DNA from: Pyrenopolyporus hunteri
Lineage: Eukaryota > Ascomycota > Sordariomycetes > Xylariales > Hypoxylaceae
Length of the DNA: 64,000 bases
Direction of reading: 5' to 3'
NCBI GenBank assembly: GCA_902806595.1
Contig: CADCXC010000035.1
Span: 806,001-870,000, forward strand
The notes beneath the pieces were generated by a model. That model was not told where the DNA came from. It did no database searches and saw only the letters and a list, made by a program, of their open reading frames with translations. Shown here one piece after another: positions 1 to 12,300 of the stretch. The position numbers and the translations under genes are program-made. The stretch's first letter is position 1. Each line of letters opens with the position of its first letter.

Positions 1-1788
1 CGCGGCATTCACATTTCCACCGTTAAGCGCAAGCGACGCTTGCGCGATCATGTCGCGCTGGTATTGTTGCAGTCTACGCTTTGCATCCGACTCGTTGCGC
101 GAGTGGCCCATTATGGAGTCTCTGGTGGTAGGCACCAATGTTTCGGACTTGGATCCCGTCGGGGACACCGGGCTCGACGTCGGCGGCCGGCCTTGCTGGC
201 GGCTCCTCTTTTCTTCTTTTCTCTTCACATAGTTGGAGGGATAATATTTGCCCATTGGTAGGGGATTGTCTTGCGATCCGGTCGGCAGGTAGCTCGCAAC
301 GGGAGTATTGGGTCGGGCATCCGAGCTAGATTCCGGTAGCGATGCAGTCTTGGATGGACCGAGCCTCATGGATCGTTCCGCCATGGTTGCGGACGCCGTC
401 GTTGCGGGAATAGCTTTCGCAAGTGGCCCAGCAGAAACGGTCGTCCCGGCAGCAGAGAAGCCGTCGGGGTGGCTCGTAGAGTCGGTGGGTTTCAGACGGG
501 TTTTTGAAGCGTCAAGCTGGAAGGGGTGAGGGCGGTAGACTCGGCTTTGATCTTCGTGTAGGGGGAAATAACCACTATGATGATAATGACTGTCAGATAG
601 CCAGCACATGCATTTGGCATTTGGCATTTGGCATTTAGCATTTAGCACTTGCGACTCGAGAAACATACCCAGGAAGATCCCCGCGGGCGGAGAGAGGTGC
701 GGGTGGAGTATAAACAGGAGCGCTGTTGACCTTCTTCGCGGTGGGTAATTCGATGGCGATGGGCCTGGTCCGCGCTGGTGTTGATCTTGGAGCTTCGAAG
801 AGTGACGGATCTTTTTTTCCTGGGTCAGTTGGACATTTATTAGCGATGGCCTGAGAATGACGCAGTGAATAAAGCAAAGCGCGCGTGGGAAAGGCGGTAG
901 GTGCACGCTTAGAGGATAGTGGAAAGAGAGGGGTGCATTAGATGGGGGTTCCAATGTCAAAGAAGCGTCGGGGACGGCGCTTCGTTAGTGGCTGACCCTT
1001 AAGCAGCACAGTTCACGTAGTACTCCCAAGTTAGGTACCACCCAGGAGGTAGGTTAGGCGGGCCACCAAGTAGGTACCTGGTAGGTAGGGAGTACATGTA
1101 GGCCAGGCCGGTGGGTTAAGGTAGTGGGTTAAGGTAGTGGGTTAAGGTAGCGGGTTAGGCGGCAAGTTAGTAGCAGGTTTAAGGTAGGTAGCCAGGTAGG
1201 TCAGGTACCAGGTCAGGTAGGTAGGTCAGGTAGGTAGGTAGGTTAGGTAGGTGGCAGGTCGTCGGAAGGGGGTTTTCGCAATCCTTGAAATGCACCCCGC
1301 CTTAGGGGGGGCCCTGTGGTGGAGAGTACCCATCACCAACGATCAGTGGCTTGGTAGGCGCCCACCCAACCACGGGTCGCCAACGGGACCGAGTAACAAG
1401 TCGGAAAATTGAAATCTTCACCGCAGAACCGGGCCCAGCCAGTAAAACCACCTGAACCAAACGAATCCCGACCCCGGTGTACATAGTATAATGGAAATTG
1501 AATGGCTTATTTTATACTAAAGGATCGTCACTGGCGAACAGAAAATAGGAACGTACCGCCACTGGGCCTAAGCCTCGGAGAAGCCCCAGGTTGTTTATGT
1601 AGTGGATTATCCGTCATCGGACCAGGCGAAGGTCTCGTAGAGAAGAGGATGTCGTCTTGTCGAATATCGGGCGACGAGAGCGGCGACGCCTCCGATGAGC
1701 TTGACATTTTTCGTGAAGGCGGCGGCGGCCGTCTTTTCATAGGAGTCAGATACGAAGAGAGTTTGAACGAACGGCCGAAGCCTGCCAT
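1..1788 (-). CDS. Conserved fungal low-complexity protein of unknown function (3' end beyond window)
   Basis: This is a partial gene running off the left edge, read as three exons: 1788-1557, 819-669 and 574-1. They join in frame through introns of 737 nt (GTACGT donor, CTGAC branch, CCCAG acceptor) and 94 nt (GTATGT donor, ATAG acceptor). About 319 residues are visible. The protein is Ser/Pro-rich. It contains the blocks FEAPRSTPARTRPIAIELPT, YTPPAPLSARGDLPGGYFPL (the second spans the intron) and, near residue 235, MGKYYPSNY followed by a basic stretch and a segment rich in Arg and Gln (RRLQQYQRDM). I recall these blocks from hypothetical proteins across Pezizomycotina, but no function is known to me. 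The start at 1788 is the first ATG of the frame; a second ATG lies 16 codons on. The long first intron is the least certain part. No catalytic motif or membrane segment is visible. Confidence 0.7.
611..648. repeat. Short 7-bp tandem repeat inside an intron
   Basis: About five imperfect copies of CATTTGG/CATTTAG lie inside the second intron of the left-edge gene. On the minus strand they read in frame with the flanking exons, so an unspliced reading would insert a spurious peptide. Confidence 0.7.
1020..1262. repeat. AGGT-rich tract with a 13-bp tandem repeat
   Basis: The stretch is dominated by GGTAGGTA-type tetranucleotide runs. At about 1111-1156 it holds three exact 13-bp units, GTGGGTTAAGGTA, plus a diverged partial copy. 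It lies within the long first intron proposed for the left-edge gene. Confidence 0.75.
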
Positions 1789-4700
1789 GTTATCGTCAGC
1801 GTCTCTACGCCGCAGCCCAGCCTCCAGATACAGCGGATAGAGTGGAGTATCTTGTAAGCGACGAGATCCCAGCTAACACGATTCTTCAACAGTCTGTTGA
1901 CGTGTTTGGGCCAAAGCCACAGCTCTAGCCGGCAAAAAGATGATTTGTCTAAGTTGGTGAAGTCGGGCAATAAATAGACGAGTCAGGTAACTTTTAAATC
2001 CGCCGAAGCTGGAACCCGCCGTTCGGATATCTCTCGAGTTTTTCGATGCCGGAAAGACCAACTTAGATCTCTACCCGCCACTTATACTGATCGGGTCTGG
2101 GGACTTATACCGCCTCCTCCTTCTCCCTCTCCTTCTCTTTCTGGATCTCCTCCTTCCTGTCAGATGACGATGTGCTGCGCGTTTGATGAAGATGCAGACG
2201 TCGTACTACCCGACAAGCGGCGATTATGTTCAGACCCCAAGCAAACGCAACAAGGCGATAAGCCGGCGAAGAATAGTGTATATCAACTGTCTTACCTTGG
2301 CAAGAGGAGTCAGTGGTATTATGTTGAGCGTGAGGGTTGATACCTCGCACTATTATACGTAAAACAGAGCGTGCCGCTATCAGAACGTGATATGGTTTCG
2401 CGGATCGCCCTTCATGGCCTGCGTCGGGCTGCGTATTGCGCAGTTAGGTGGTGGGTGGTGGGTGGGTGTGTGCGTGTGTTGCGTGAGCGTCGCGCAAGGT
2501 ATCCGATGTACCCACCGGCCTTTTGGTTGTCGATTAACTGAGTCTATTAACTGACCGATGAGAATGATAACTGTTGGATGGACATATGAAAAGACCCGCT
2601 TCCTTACACTCGCTTTCTCTATCTTTGGTCCCGCGGGCAGATGGCAGCGCTTGGCATATGTCGTTGAAGTTCCAAGCTGCTTAAAACTGTCGTTCAGATG
2701 GGGAGCAAGGCGTCGATTACTGGTGGAGGTGTTCTAAGCAAGCATGACGGTGAGTGTGTGTGCCTGAGTGGCAGATGGTAGGCCACCTTACCTACTACTC
2801 ATCCGACCGGACACCCCTCTCTTAAATCAGATCCCTTTAGTCTTCTAGTGGGATGATTAGAAAAGTGATTCGTACAACAGGAATTAGCGATATTGCAATG
2901 CGAGTTTAAGATGTTTTAGCTGGGTTTTCTTTCTAATGATATCAAAGACGGCAACGCTTGGTCGGCAACGAAACCCCTTGAAGGAATACCTTTGGTACCA
3001 TACCCATAAGTACGCATGCATGCTTTCGCAACTTTCTTATACCACCCCGTCGCACCTCGTAAAGATGATTATTACTGACCTTGGTAATGTGGCGTTGAGT
3101 TGGGAATAATGTAACTACGGGAAGAGAAAAAGCGAATGGGTACCCCAGGTTGACAATTAAAGAGCATCAAGGGTTTAGTGTGATTGGTGCAGAATGTGAG
3201 GTAAGGATGTATTGTGCAATTTGTATATTGAGAGGAAAAGGGTAGAGGTAAGCAGGTATACATGTATAGTACAAGTACATAGAAAGCACTCTACCATATG
3301 AAGGTACTGACTATTAACCCACGCCTTTTTTTTTGTTCATTTTTACTCGTCCCTTTCAAGTTCAACTTCTTTTACCCCTCTCCCCCTAAGAGCGGAATAT
3401 AAATCACATTTGTAAAGTGCCTTAATATAATGAAATTTCATAGGGTACATGTAAAGTAAGCCCCTCGAGCTATAGGTCCTCTTCTCTAGTATACCAACGG
3501 CTCAGTTCCTGAGTATCCGGGATGACATGTATGCGATAATCGTCGCTTATTGGGCAGCCCTATCAATGTATCCTTTTCGCTAATAACAGTAGATTAGGCG
3601 AAAAGGGTGAAGGAATAAGAAGTTTATGGCCTAGTCTGCGATCGGCCGCTCACAGTGCTTACAGTGCTTACAGGGCCCAACGCCGAACAAAAAAAAAAAA
3701 AGCTCAATGAGCCAGCAAGCCAACAATATGCCGATACGCCGGCCTAGCACTGGATGGTGTCGTTGTACGTAATAGGTAATTTTCGACGATCATCCAACCT
3801 CCGGACGAGGTCGAATCGTACGAGCCCTACTGACCATCAACGCATCCCACTCACACCAATCATACCTTGCGGTGGCTATAGATACCCTCAAGTTGCGCTC
3901 ACCCACTCGGCCGATTACATCCCCCGCCGACGCTTTAACGACCGGGAGGGTTCATATCGGCCAACAGGTGAGAATCGCAAGGAACCAAACTATCCAAGTC
4001 ACCGTCTTCACTATATCCTAGAACTGCTCGATTACTTCACCCATCAGATTTATGTCATAGCCCGCCTTGGAAGAAACATCGGCCGACCCTTAGGGCTCCT
4101 TTTCTACCTGCAACTAAAAACGGGTAGTTAGTAAAGGGTGTGTACTACCCAGCACGCAACGATCAACGGGCCGCGTTGCACATCAAATTGCCTCTGTCAT
4201 CATAACTAAGCCGGCTTTTAGGTGCTGTATTGTACACGAAACGCGCACCTTCAGGACATCGGAGACTCTACTCGAAGCCAAGGGTCCGCATAACCCGAGC
4301 CCATGTCACGAGATTTATACATCAGGTGTATAATTCACAAGAGCATTACTTTAACCCTAAGTATGTGAATATCTAGGTAAATACCTACTTAGGTACATGT
4401 ATGTTCGACATGAAGGAGCGTTCGTTCCGGTAAATACAACATAGAACACCAACTTGGAAACCAATTAAAACCAAAACTAACGTCTGTGAGCGAAGGATCC
4501 TAACCGTATCGATATCACTGTTTCGAAATGTTGCCACGAGCTGCTCTCCCGTCAGGCATCTATATACATAGCAGCTCAACCAGGCCACCCCATGTAATCG
4601 CGCCTAATTCGATGATCGCCTCGGATTCTTCGAGGAGCGCGTGTGCGGCGGCCTCCCTATCTACCTACGTATTAGGAAGAGAAGCGAAAGGTATATACGT

Positions 4701-6165
4701 AACCTCGCGATCACGCTCTGAACCCTTGACGAAGCTACACTTAGAGGCCCCAATGATGACCATGCGTTACTTTACCATTTACGCGATTTTACATGGCGGA
4801 ACCATTATTGCGGAAAAAGTAAGTCCGCCGATCTAGCGGCTCGATAACCGGGCAACATACCACGATCTCCACCTCGCTTATAATCTACCTAGGTATAATA
4901 TCGTCGAGCACCCTTTTATATATACGTGTAGGTACTTATGTATTGTACATTATTTACATCGCTAAAATATACCTAGCATCTACCTTTTTATCTTTTATTT
5001 TCTAAAACTTTATTCTTTAGATATATCTTAAAAGTAAACACCCTTTTAGTTTATTCGAGTATGTAATAAGGGCCGGTGTCGAATTAACTACATGTCACCC
5101 CATAAAATTCCGATATATATATATATCCCTATATAAATAAGACTCCGTTTATATTCATAATCTTATAGTTCATTCCAAGGATTGCGTAGTAGGAATAATT
5201 AAACGAGTTAAACGCGGTGTTAGGCATGTTTCCAGCTCGAAGAAGAGGGACTTTAACGATAAATTTAACGCTAAAAGAAAAAAAAAACATATCAGGTACG
5301 CTGGAGAGAATTCGATAAGATATGACGTATGCAGTCCCTTAGCGCGTAGCTCGGGGCTTCCAGAGTAGGCTACATACAGTGGTCGCGTATCCGCATTCAC
5401 CATGCTCTTAAAAACATTATTAATTATTAAAAGGTGCAGAAAACATTCAAGGTATGTCCTTAGGTACTAAGTAAAGCAATGTACTAATGCAAGACAGCGG
5501 TGGTAAGATATTTAGAAGCGTTATACCGAATTTGAGAAGACTTTTAAAGACTAAGAAAAAGCCATCGTTGGTCAGCAAACCATTAGATATTATATCTACA
5601 TTAGTCGATATATATTATAGATGATGGTGGTCCTAAACATACAAGAATTATGTATAGTTAAGGCCTTAATGACATACATAGATCATGCATGTCTAAAACT
5701 GCGGGAATGGGGATTTGTGTACGGTAAATATGTAGGGGTTTGAGGCAGACGATAGAAAATGGGTGACTTCGAGGGTTATGATAGTCCGTTACATTAGACG
5801 TCATGTTCCAAACGACACATTAAACATGTGGGCTATCACATGCCTAATTATGCTCCACGCAGAACAGGCGAGACCTGCAACCCAAAAAAAAAAAAAAAAA
5901 TGAGTAACGTAGCATAGGCTTCGCAGAGCCTCGAAAATCGGTATACAACTCTAGATAAATGCTGATTATGTCACATCATCACCATTCCGCACTAAAAAAT
6001 TTGAAGCCATGCTCCCGGGTATCACAGAGGCTCAACGCCAACTCATCCTCCGCCGCTTTCACCGCGGTGATCTTCCACGCTTTACTTTACGAGCATCCCC
6101 CCTTTTCTTAAGACCAAATCCGAATATTGCTGGATGTCCCACACGCAAAAGATTAGCTTTGTCGA
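1789..6165. other. Gene-free region, partly AT-rich
   Basis: I see no supportable gene. The first few hundred bases are the likely promoter of the left-edge gene (start 1788). Simple features include a TGGGTGGGTGTGTGCGTGTG-like tract near 2453-2480, a 10-bp direct repeat (CAGTGCTTA) near 3653-3672 and poly-A runs at about 3690 and 5884. Roughly 4900-5700 is AT-rich with many TpA steps, which may be old repeat-induced mutation. Frames up to 125 codons occur, for example 3754-4131 on the plus strand, but they lack recognisable motifs and splice-linked partners. Confidence 0.55.
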
Positions 6166-6763
6166 CTATGCCGTCCAAGCGGTGGACCGAGTCGACGCAT
6201 TTCGGCCGAGCCGAGCACGGCCAGTAAAGCGACTCCGCCGGTCACGGTGAGTCCACCAGTACGCGGCACTCGCAACGAATCCGATGAACCACAGCAGGGC
6301 GTTCACCAAGTCGATCCACACGGTATTCTTCATCCGCTGGATATCGCCGTTCCCTTCCGGATCCTCGTGGATGTACATGCTACCAAATAGGCCGAAGAGG
6401 GCGATCCATAAGACGAAAAGTATAAAGTTCCATATCGTAACGACGGCGAACCGCAAGATAAACGGAATAAAATAGAGAAGAGCCGTCAACGCCCCGAGCG
6501 CCCCGACAACTTCCGCGTACACCTATAAAGGCAGGGTTGGTTAGTCTTCCCACCCTGAGAGCAAAGGTTTCGCCGCCAGCCCTGCCGCGAGAAATAAATG
6601 AATAACAATGACCTACCCACTTCCCGTCGACGTATTCGCCCCGGGAACGTGCGCGTTGCAAGTCAATACCGTATAAGCCGCAGACGGTGACGGCAAGTAC
6701 GAATTGAGCAAAGTGAAGGACAGAGAAGAGCAAATAGCTCGCCGCCATGCCGAGGATGGCCAT
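6166..6763 (-). CDS. MARVEL-like four-helix membrane protein
   Basis: Two exons (6763-6617 and 6522-6166) encode 167 residues, joined in phase 0 through a 94-nt intron (GTAGGT donor, TATAG acceptor). Four hydrophobic segments are visible: about residues 5-32, 51-71, 73-97 and 118-140. A short acidic loop (HEDPEGNGD) precedes the last helix, and the tail is basic. The size, topology and loop resemble small fungal MARVEL-domain proteins, which lie in plasma-membrane or trafficking membranes and lack a catalytic role. The ATG at 6763 begins MAILGMAAS, directly ahead of the first helix. The exact function is unknown; assignment to the MARVEL family rests on pattern memory. Confidence 0.8.
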
Positions 6764-9492
6764 GGCCGCAACGTTTGACGAAGCAAAGGACGTTAGGCAC
6801 GCCGATGACTACGGTAACTAATAGGTACCCAACGCCGCAAAAGTGAACTGTGTTGATGTTGTTACGCGGGATGGGGAACAGACGATGCCAGCAACCCAAA
6901 AAGAATTGAGTTCTGTAAAATGAAAGGCTGTGGAGAAATCCGATACATCCTGGATCTATGTATACCCTGGATCTGTAGGAAATAAAGAATGCGAATGAAT
7001 GTCAAAAGAACCCAAATTCGTCGAAACTGGGATGCACGTCGCGACCATCCTTGCGGGAAACATGGCCAAAGCGTCTCTGACGCAATTGATATGGTGGTGG
7101 CTTTTGGGTAATAAAATAAGATAGGTATGGTAGGTATGAACTAGGGTCCTACTTGGGGACTCCAGGGATTCCTCAATCCCTGCTTTTTTATTGAAGTAAG
7201 CTAATGTTGCGTTTTGGCAGGGAGACTCTTGTTATTGGGAGACTAAGAAGGGGAAGAAAAGAGCCATGACGTAATTACTCCCTGTTGTTGGCTTTTCTTC
7301 GAACTCTCGTCTGTGCTTTCCGAAGGCGTTTGGCCCCCGGTTTTTTTTTTACGTACATGGTATAAGGTACATACGTGTACGTATGTGTAGGTACCTAGGT
7401 ATATATGTGTATCTACCTCTTTTTCGTGGAATTGCCTAATCCAGATAGATAGACGCCAAGAGGCTAGCAGGATCTCAAAGCCACGTTGAAAGCTGAAATA
7501 GGGCATGTATAGCCTATCGAGCCCCTGGCCACTAATCGTTAGTATCTGCTCAGTGGTGTACAACTTCAATTATGTTTTTCTTCGTCGTCTTCTTCTTCTA
7601 CTTCTCCTCTCCCACGTACGGGTAGATCAGCCACGCAATGATAGCCCATATTATCCTAGGCGCATATCTTCAGGTACCTTAGCCGCTACAAGGTGGTCTT
7701 TGGGTGCTTATTGACGAGAATTGCTCGGGGCTTTGCCATATCTGCTTAAGTTGTCCACTACGCCGGTTTGAAAAGGCATATTTCTCGATCCGTCGTGCCA
7801 CCGACGCATCGGCGAGATCGAGACCGGATTCGGCCATAAGAAGCTAAGCTTGACGACAACCTAAGATCCGGTTCAACTCCCCGGGAGGTGCATATCAGAT
7901 TCGCCATACTACTCAGCCAGTAATGGGGACGTGGGGGCTGGGGGCGAATGCAATGTTGACAGGTCCCTTTACTAGGATAACGACGAGGATCTCAGCTACG
8001 AACTGCTTTCCTCTGCCACTAGAGCCCTCCATTGGCGTTCATAGAGTGATTCCTCCATACCTTAGAGATGACCGGGCAATCTGGGTTGTCTCGCCCAGTA
8101 AAGATAAGGCAAGTCATCCAATGAGGACAAACTCCAACTTTGGATCCCCTCCCCCCCCTTTTAATTTATTGCATTTGTATGAGTCTCACGACATATGTTC
8201 GGGAGCCGCATTACGAACGGAGACGGGCAACCCCAATTCCAATTCTTTTTTTAAACTCTCTTTTCCTGAAGGGAGGCCGTAGAGCATGAATCGTTATATG
8301 AAAACAATGGAGTCCACGGCGGATCGGATCCCTCAAGGAGTTTATTGCGGGGCGTTGAAGTCGCCGTGCCGGCTGAGGCCCGGGGTCAGTCGGGGTGTCT
8401 GCGGCGCTTATCATATCCGAGTATGAATCTCAGCTGTGTAGGTACACCGCGAGTTTCTCTCGCTTACATCATATATCCAAGCGTTATAGGTTTGCCTTTC
8501 TTTTTTTTCCCCTCTCCCTTATGAAGCTAAGTGACAGCCCGTCGCTTCATATGCACAGAGACCGATTCAGACCGCTCGAAGCCAACAAGGAGCCTTAGGC
8601 TCGCCCAGGGCGCATACGCAAGCTCAGCTCCTTCTATCCTCGGTATACGGCGCGATGCGGTGGCGGCTCTGCAGATAACGAGTCGACCGGCGTGGACACA
8701 TGAAATCGAAGACGCGCATGAGAGTCAGCCCTACGAGTAACTTGAGCCTTAAGGGCTACTATCCATATGCAATGCTACGGTTCTGCAGCTGTTGGGTCGG
8801 TCACCTGAATGACAAGCTACCGAGAAAGCGGAAGCCAATCTAACGGCGTAGCAGCTGTTGGATGATTACCGAAAACCGTATAGTGGCTGTACGGACACTT
8901 GCGAGAGCATCGCTGACCCCCTGAAACCGTTCTCTGAACTAATATTGAGCACCCGATGTGTCAATCAACGCCCCATATCCCACCGAGAAGAGTAATGAGG
9001 TTGGATCTGGCCTTACCGAATCCGTCTGAGCTCCTCGCTGGGAAATGTGTCACATGTCGAAGCTTCGCGTTACTCGATCGGAGGGCACTGCTTAGTGGTT
9101 AGGAAGTCTCTTGCTCAGGCCAATTTTGCGTCTAACCACTGGGATGGATCGCTTCGATAGGCGGATTGGTTATCCTGACCGAGTCCTAGTCAGTCATACG
9201 ACGCTGACCATCCTGAGCCACTTAGGAGCTACGGGTGTGACAACGAGATATCGTTATTGATTTTACAAGCTGCTTTGAGTTTATCGTTTGTGCTTGCCTG
9301 TAGCTGAGCTGTGAATCCCTAAGATATCCAAAACGTATAAAGTTCCGTCATCATTCCTTCCTCTTGAGATGCTCGAATTTATCATTATCGCATTCAACAG
9401 GCGCCTCCTCCCCAGCAACAAGAGAAAACAATCCAGTCGAAGCATATCTTCTATTTACCACATCTCGCTTTACTCAGCCTTCATCGTTCATT
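6764..9492. other. Gene-free region
   Basis: The region holds the promoter of the MARVEL-like gene (left side) and the upstream region of the small Cys-rich gene (right side). Open frames of 60-119 codons occur, for example 7923-8282 on the plus strand, but none shows a known motif, a signal peptide or a credible intron partner. Short ACGTACGTA/GGTACCTAGG runs lie near 7350-7410. Confidence 0.5.
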
Positions 9493-9837
9493 ATGTCTTC
9501 TCGACACTCTCACTACACAAACTTCAAGGAAGCGTGCTGCTCCACGGATATGGAGGGAAGCCATGTCGACAACCATCAATACCCCGCCGACGGATCCTAC
9601 TTCGCTACAGCCAGTTTCTCTCATGGATCTTCTCCATTGCCGAATGCTTCTGCGAATAAGGAAGACTGGAGATGGAGATGTGTAAGTCTCTGGTTCCCGC
9701 CTGTTTTAGATCTGTGACTAACATGGCTGAAGTGCAATTGCGACGCAGGCGCCAACAATTCGTACATCTTCGACGACTCGTGCGTTGACTGCGGACATAC
9801 GAAGTGTAGCGGTTGTGAGATTTGGACTATGAAATAG
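9493..9837 (+). CDS. Small Cys-rich zinc-ribbon-like protein
   Basis: Two exons (9493-9681 and 9733-9837) join in phase 0 across a 51-nt intron with GTAAGT donor, CTAAC branch and AAG acceptor, giving 97 residues. The N-terminal two thirds are polar. The C-terminal end carries evenly spaced cysteines: W61-x-C63-x2-C66, C80-x2-C83 and C88-x2-C91. Three CxxC pairs suggest a zinc ribbon or treble clef, similar to short fungal proteins ending in Trp-x-Cys-x2-Cys zinc motifs. The Cys pairs are split between the two exons, which supports the splice. The N-terminal extension and start codon are less certain. No specific function can be given. Confidence 0.6.
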
Positions 9838-11539
9838 ACAACTAGGCAGGCACCAAGGGCTACGAGCCTTAATGTCAAGCTGGGGGTTTTCCTTTTTCCT
9901 CTTTTCTTCCAAGGCAGTTCAGGCTGGGGACTTACACTCGGCATCTCCGTGTTCCCTAGCCCTGGCTAGTAAGGGTTAACGCGGTCTTCGGACGTTCCAA
10001 GATTTCGGTTTTCTAACCCGTCTCTTTCTCCCTCCCTCCCTTTCCCTCTTCTATTTTTCAAAGTAGACGGGGGGCTCAGATGTAGACAAAGGCTCGCGCC
10101 GGTTGAAGGATTGCATAGGATTCTGTCTTCGTCTCGAGGAAAAGAAAAACAGCACGGAATACGGGTCTTTTTATGTACTATCGATAGATAGGTCTCCTTA
10201 CTGATAGAAACCTTTTTTCTTCCCTTTACGGCTCCTGTGTTTCGGGTTGATATGAAATGACGACGTGCAGTAAGTGATGCGAAGTGCGGGCCGCCAAAAA
10301 GGTAGGTACCTTACCTACCTAAAGCCTGAGATCTCGGCTATGCCGTTTCTGTGGATTACTTTGCATGTTACCAAGCGTCTTAGACTCGGCCGGAGCCGCA
10401 ACTAGGCAACCTCTAGATGCATGTATGCGCCTAAATAGCCGGCCCTAGACTATATCTTGAATTGGTTCAAGGGACTTAAGAATACGGACTACCTTAAACG
10501 AGGTTGAGCAACCCTGAGTGACTCTAAGCTAACGCGGGTATCATCGTATTGCCGCTACGCCCCTTTCACACATCCCATTGTTGGATGATAAGTCTAGCAG
10601 TTAGGCTCGTTTCCGCCGGAAGCGTACTTCGTTTCTGGGCTGTCACACCAAGCTCAGACATACCGAAAATACTGGGCTCTTAAGCGCCAGTTGGTAATGA
10701 GCCTTGCGTGAGAACCCAGTCAAGGGGAAAACCACCGGCGTCGGCATTTGACGGGTCCAGCCCAAAGCGACCCCTCGGCTCTTGATTCGCAACGCTGGTG
10801 CGAGGCGTCTCTAAGGCGGCCAACGCTAGCAAATAGGCAGCTAACTGTCCTTCTGGCCGTCTATATGCGACCTTCGTCGTACTAGGTAAAAGAAAGACTA
10901 GACCGGACCTGTCAGCCGGGGGGGGATCCGCAGCGGGAATAGCGGTAAAGGAGAGAGGCTACCGCATACATACGTACTTGGTATACAGATTCCGCCTCTT
11001 GGATATACTCAAGTAGAGTAGGGGGCGGGGCGGACATGGTCGAATTGGCGAATAGTTTGCAAGCTGAGTAAGGCTGCCCAACCATGACAAAGAGCAGGCC
11101 TTGGGCCTGGCTATACCCACTTGAGAGCCAAAAGCATATTGTTGCCTATCTGTGTTCCTCGATGAGGTTTACTGGTGGGGAGAGATTTCCGACTTCACAC
11201 ATCTTGGGAGACTGCACGTAGATACTCGGGTGGTAGGGGGGTTAAGGGGGACTATTGTGCTGTAGAGACGTAGGAGGCATGTAGATGTATGTAGAGGTGT
11301 TAGATCCGGAATGTGATGTATAATAGGTACTAAGTGCCCAGGTGCTTTCCATGTGTGCTTTCCATGTGTGCTGGATTTGTGTGCTGGATTTGCGTGCTGG
11401 GCTTGCGACATGGGGTACGTGTTGGCAAGAAGTCGGGCTCCACTTTTAGTTTGAGGCTCTGCGAAGGTACCTAGCTTTGTATTTCTTTCCTTTCTTCCCC
11501 CCTGGCACCACCTATGCGGTAGGTAACATTAAGCTTGCT

Positions 11540-12300
11540 TCGACATACTTACCTAGGTACCTACCTACCTACCTACCTAGGTACAAAGGTATGGACGTAG
11601 TAAGTGCATGCACCCGCAACTGTGAGTAATGATTATGGACGCTTGGTCTCTCGAGTATGTACCTATGAAGGGGTACTAGGTACCTACACTATATGAGGTG
11701 CCTACCTAGGTACATATGCTGATACCTACATACCTAGTATACCTGGGTACCTACCTAGGTAGGTAGGTAGGTAGGTAGGTAGGTACCTACACTATATGAG
11801 GTGCCTACCTAGGTACATATGCTGATACCTACATACCTAGTATACCTGGGTACCTACCTAGGTAGGTAGGTAGGTAGGTAGGTAGGTACCTATACATGTA
11901 CGTAGATAGGTATAAGGTGACACACGCAGGTATGTAGGTAGGTAGGTACTTAAGGTAGGCTACAGGAAGGAATTGGGTTTACGTCTAGCCATTTAAAAAT
12001 TGATTTCTTTCTCCTCAGGGAGCCTAGGCCCCTCATTTCTCAAGCCAATGAGACGTTTCTAAAATTAAAAACACATACCCGACATATACACATCCCTTAT
12101 ACTATAGAGGAGAGAAGTACTTAATCTGACATATGCACGTAAGTACCTACCTATGTAGGTAATATCTGATGACTAAGATCACTTCCGTACATGTATACTC
12201 GCTGGCTACCTACCTACCTTAGGTACCTACGTAGGTACATATATGTGGGCACATCCATTTATCGGACTTATCACGTATATACCTAGGTACCTATGCATAT
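11540..12300. repeat. Dense AGGT/ACCT tetranucleotide cluster
   Basis: Runs of ACCT and AGGT alternate and meet in palindromic cores such as ACCTAGGT and AGGTACCT. Most of the 760 bases are made of these units mixed with TATATG/CATATA steps. The same motif recurs in nearly every intergenic space of the window and is absent from exons. Confidence 0.8.
11681..11886. repeat. Perfect 103-bp tandem duplication
   Basis: Two identical, directly adjacent 103-bp units (11681-11783 and 11784-11886) each begin TACCTACACTATATGAGG and end in a 27-base AGGT run. I compared them base by base and found no differences, so the duplication is recent or actively homogenised. Confidence 0.9.

Noticed and set aside
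3754..4131. A 125-codon plus-strand frame in the left gene-poor arm
   Set aside because: No motif, no partner exon, mixed composition; probably chance or a decayed relic.
7865..7900. A GGTTCAACTCCC stretch resembling a tRNA T-arm
   Set aside because: No matching acceptor stem, D-arm or anticodon arm could be folded around it.
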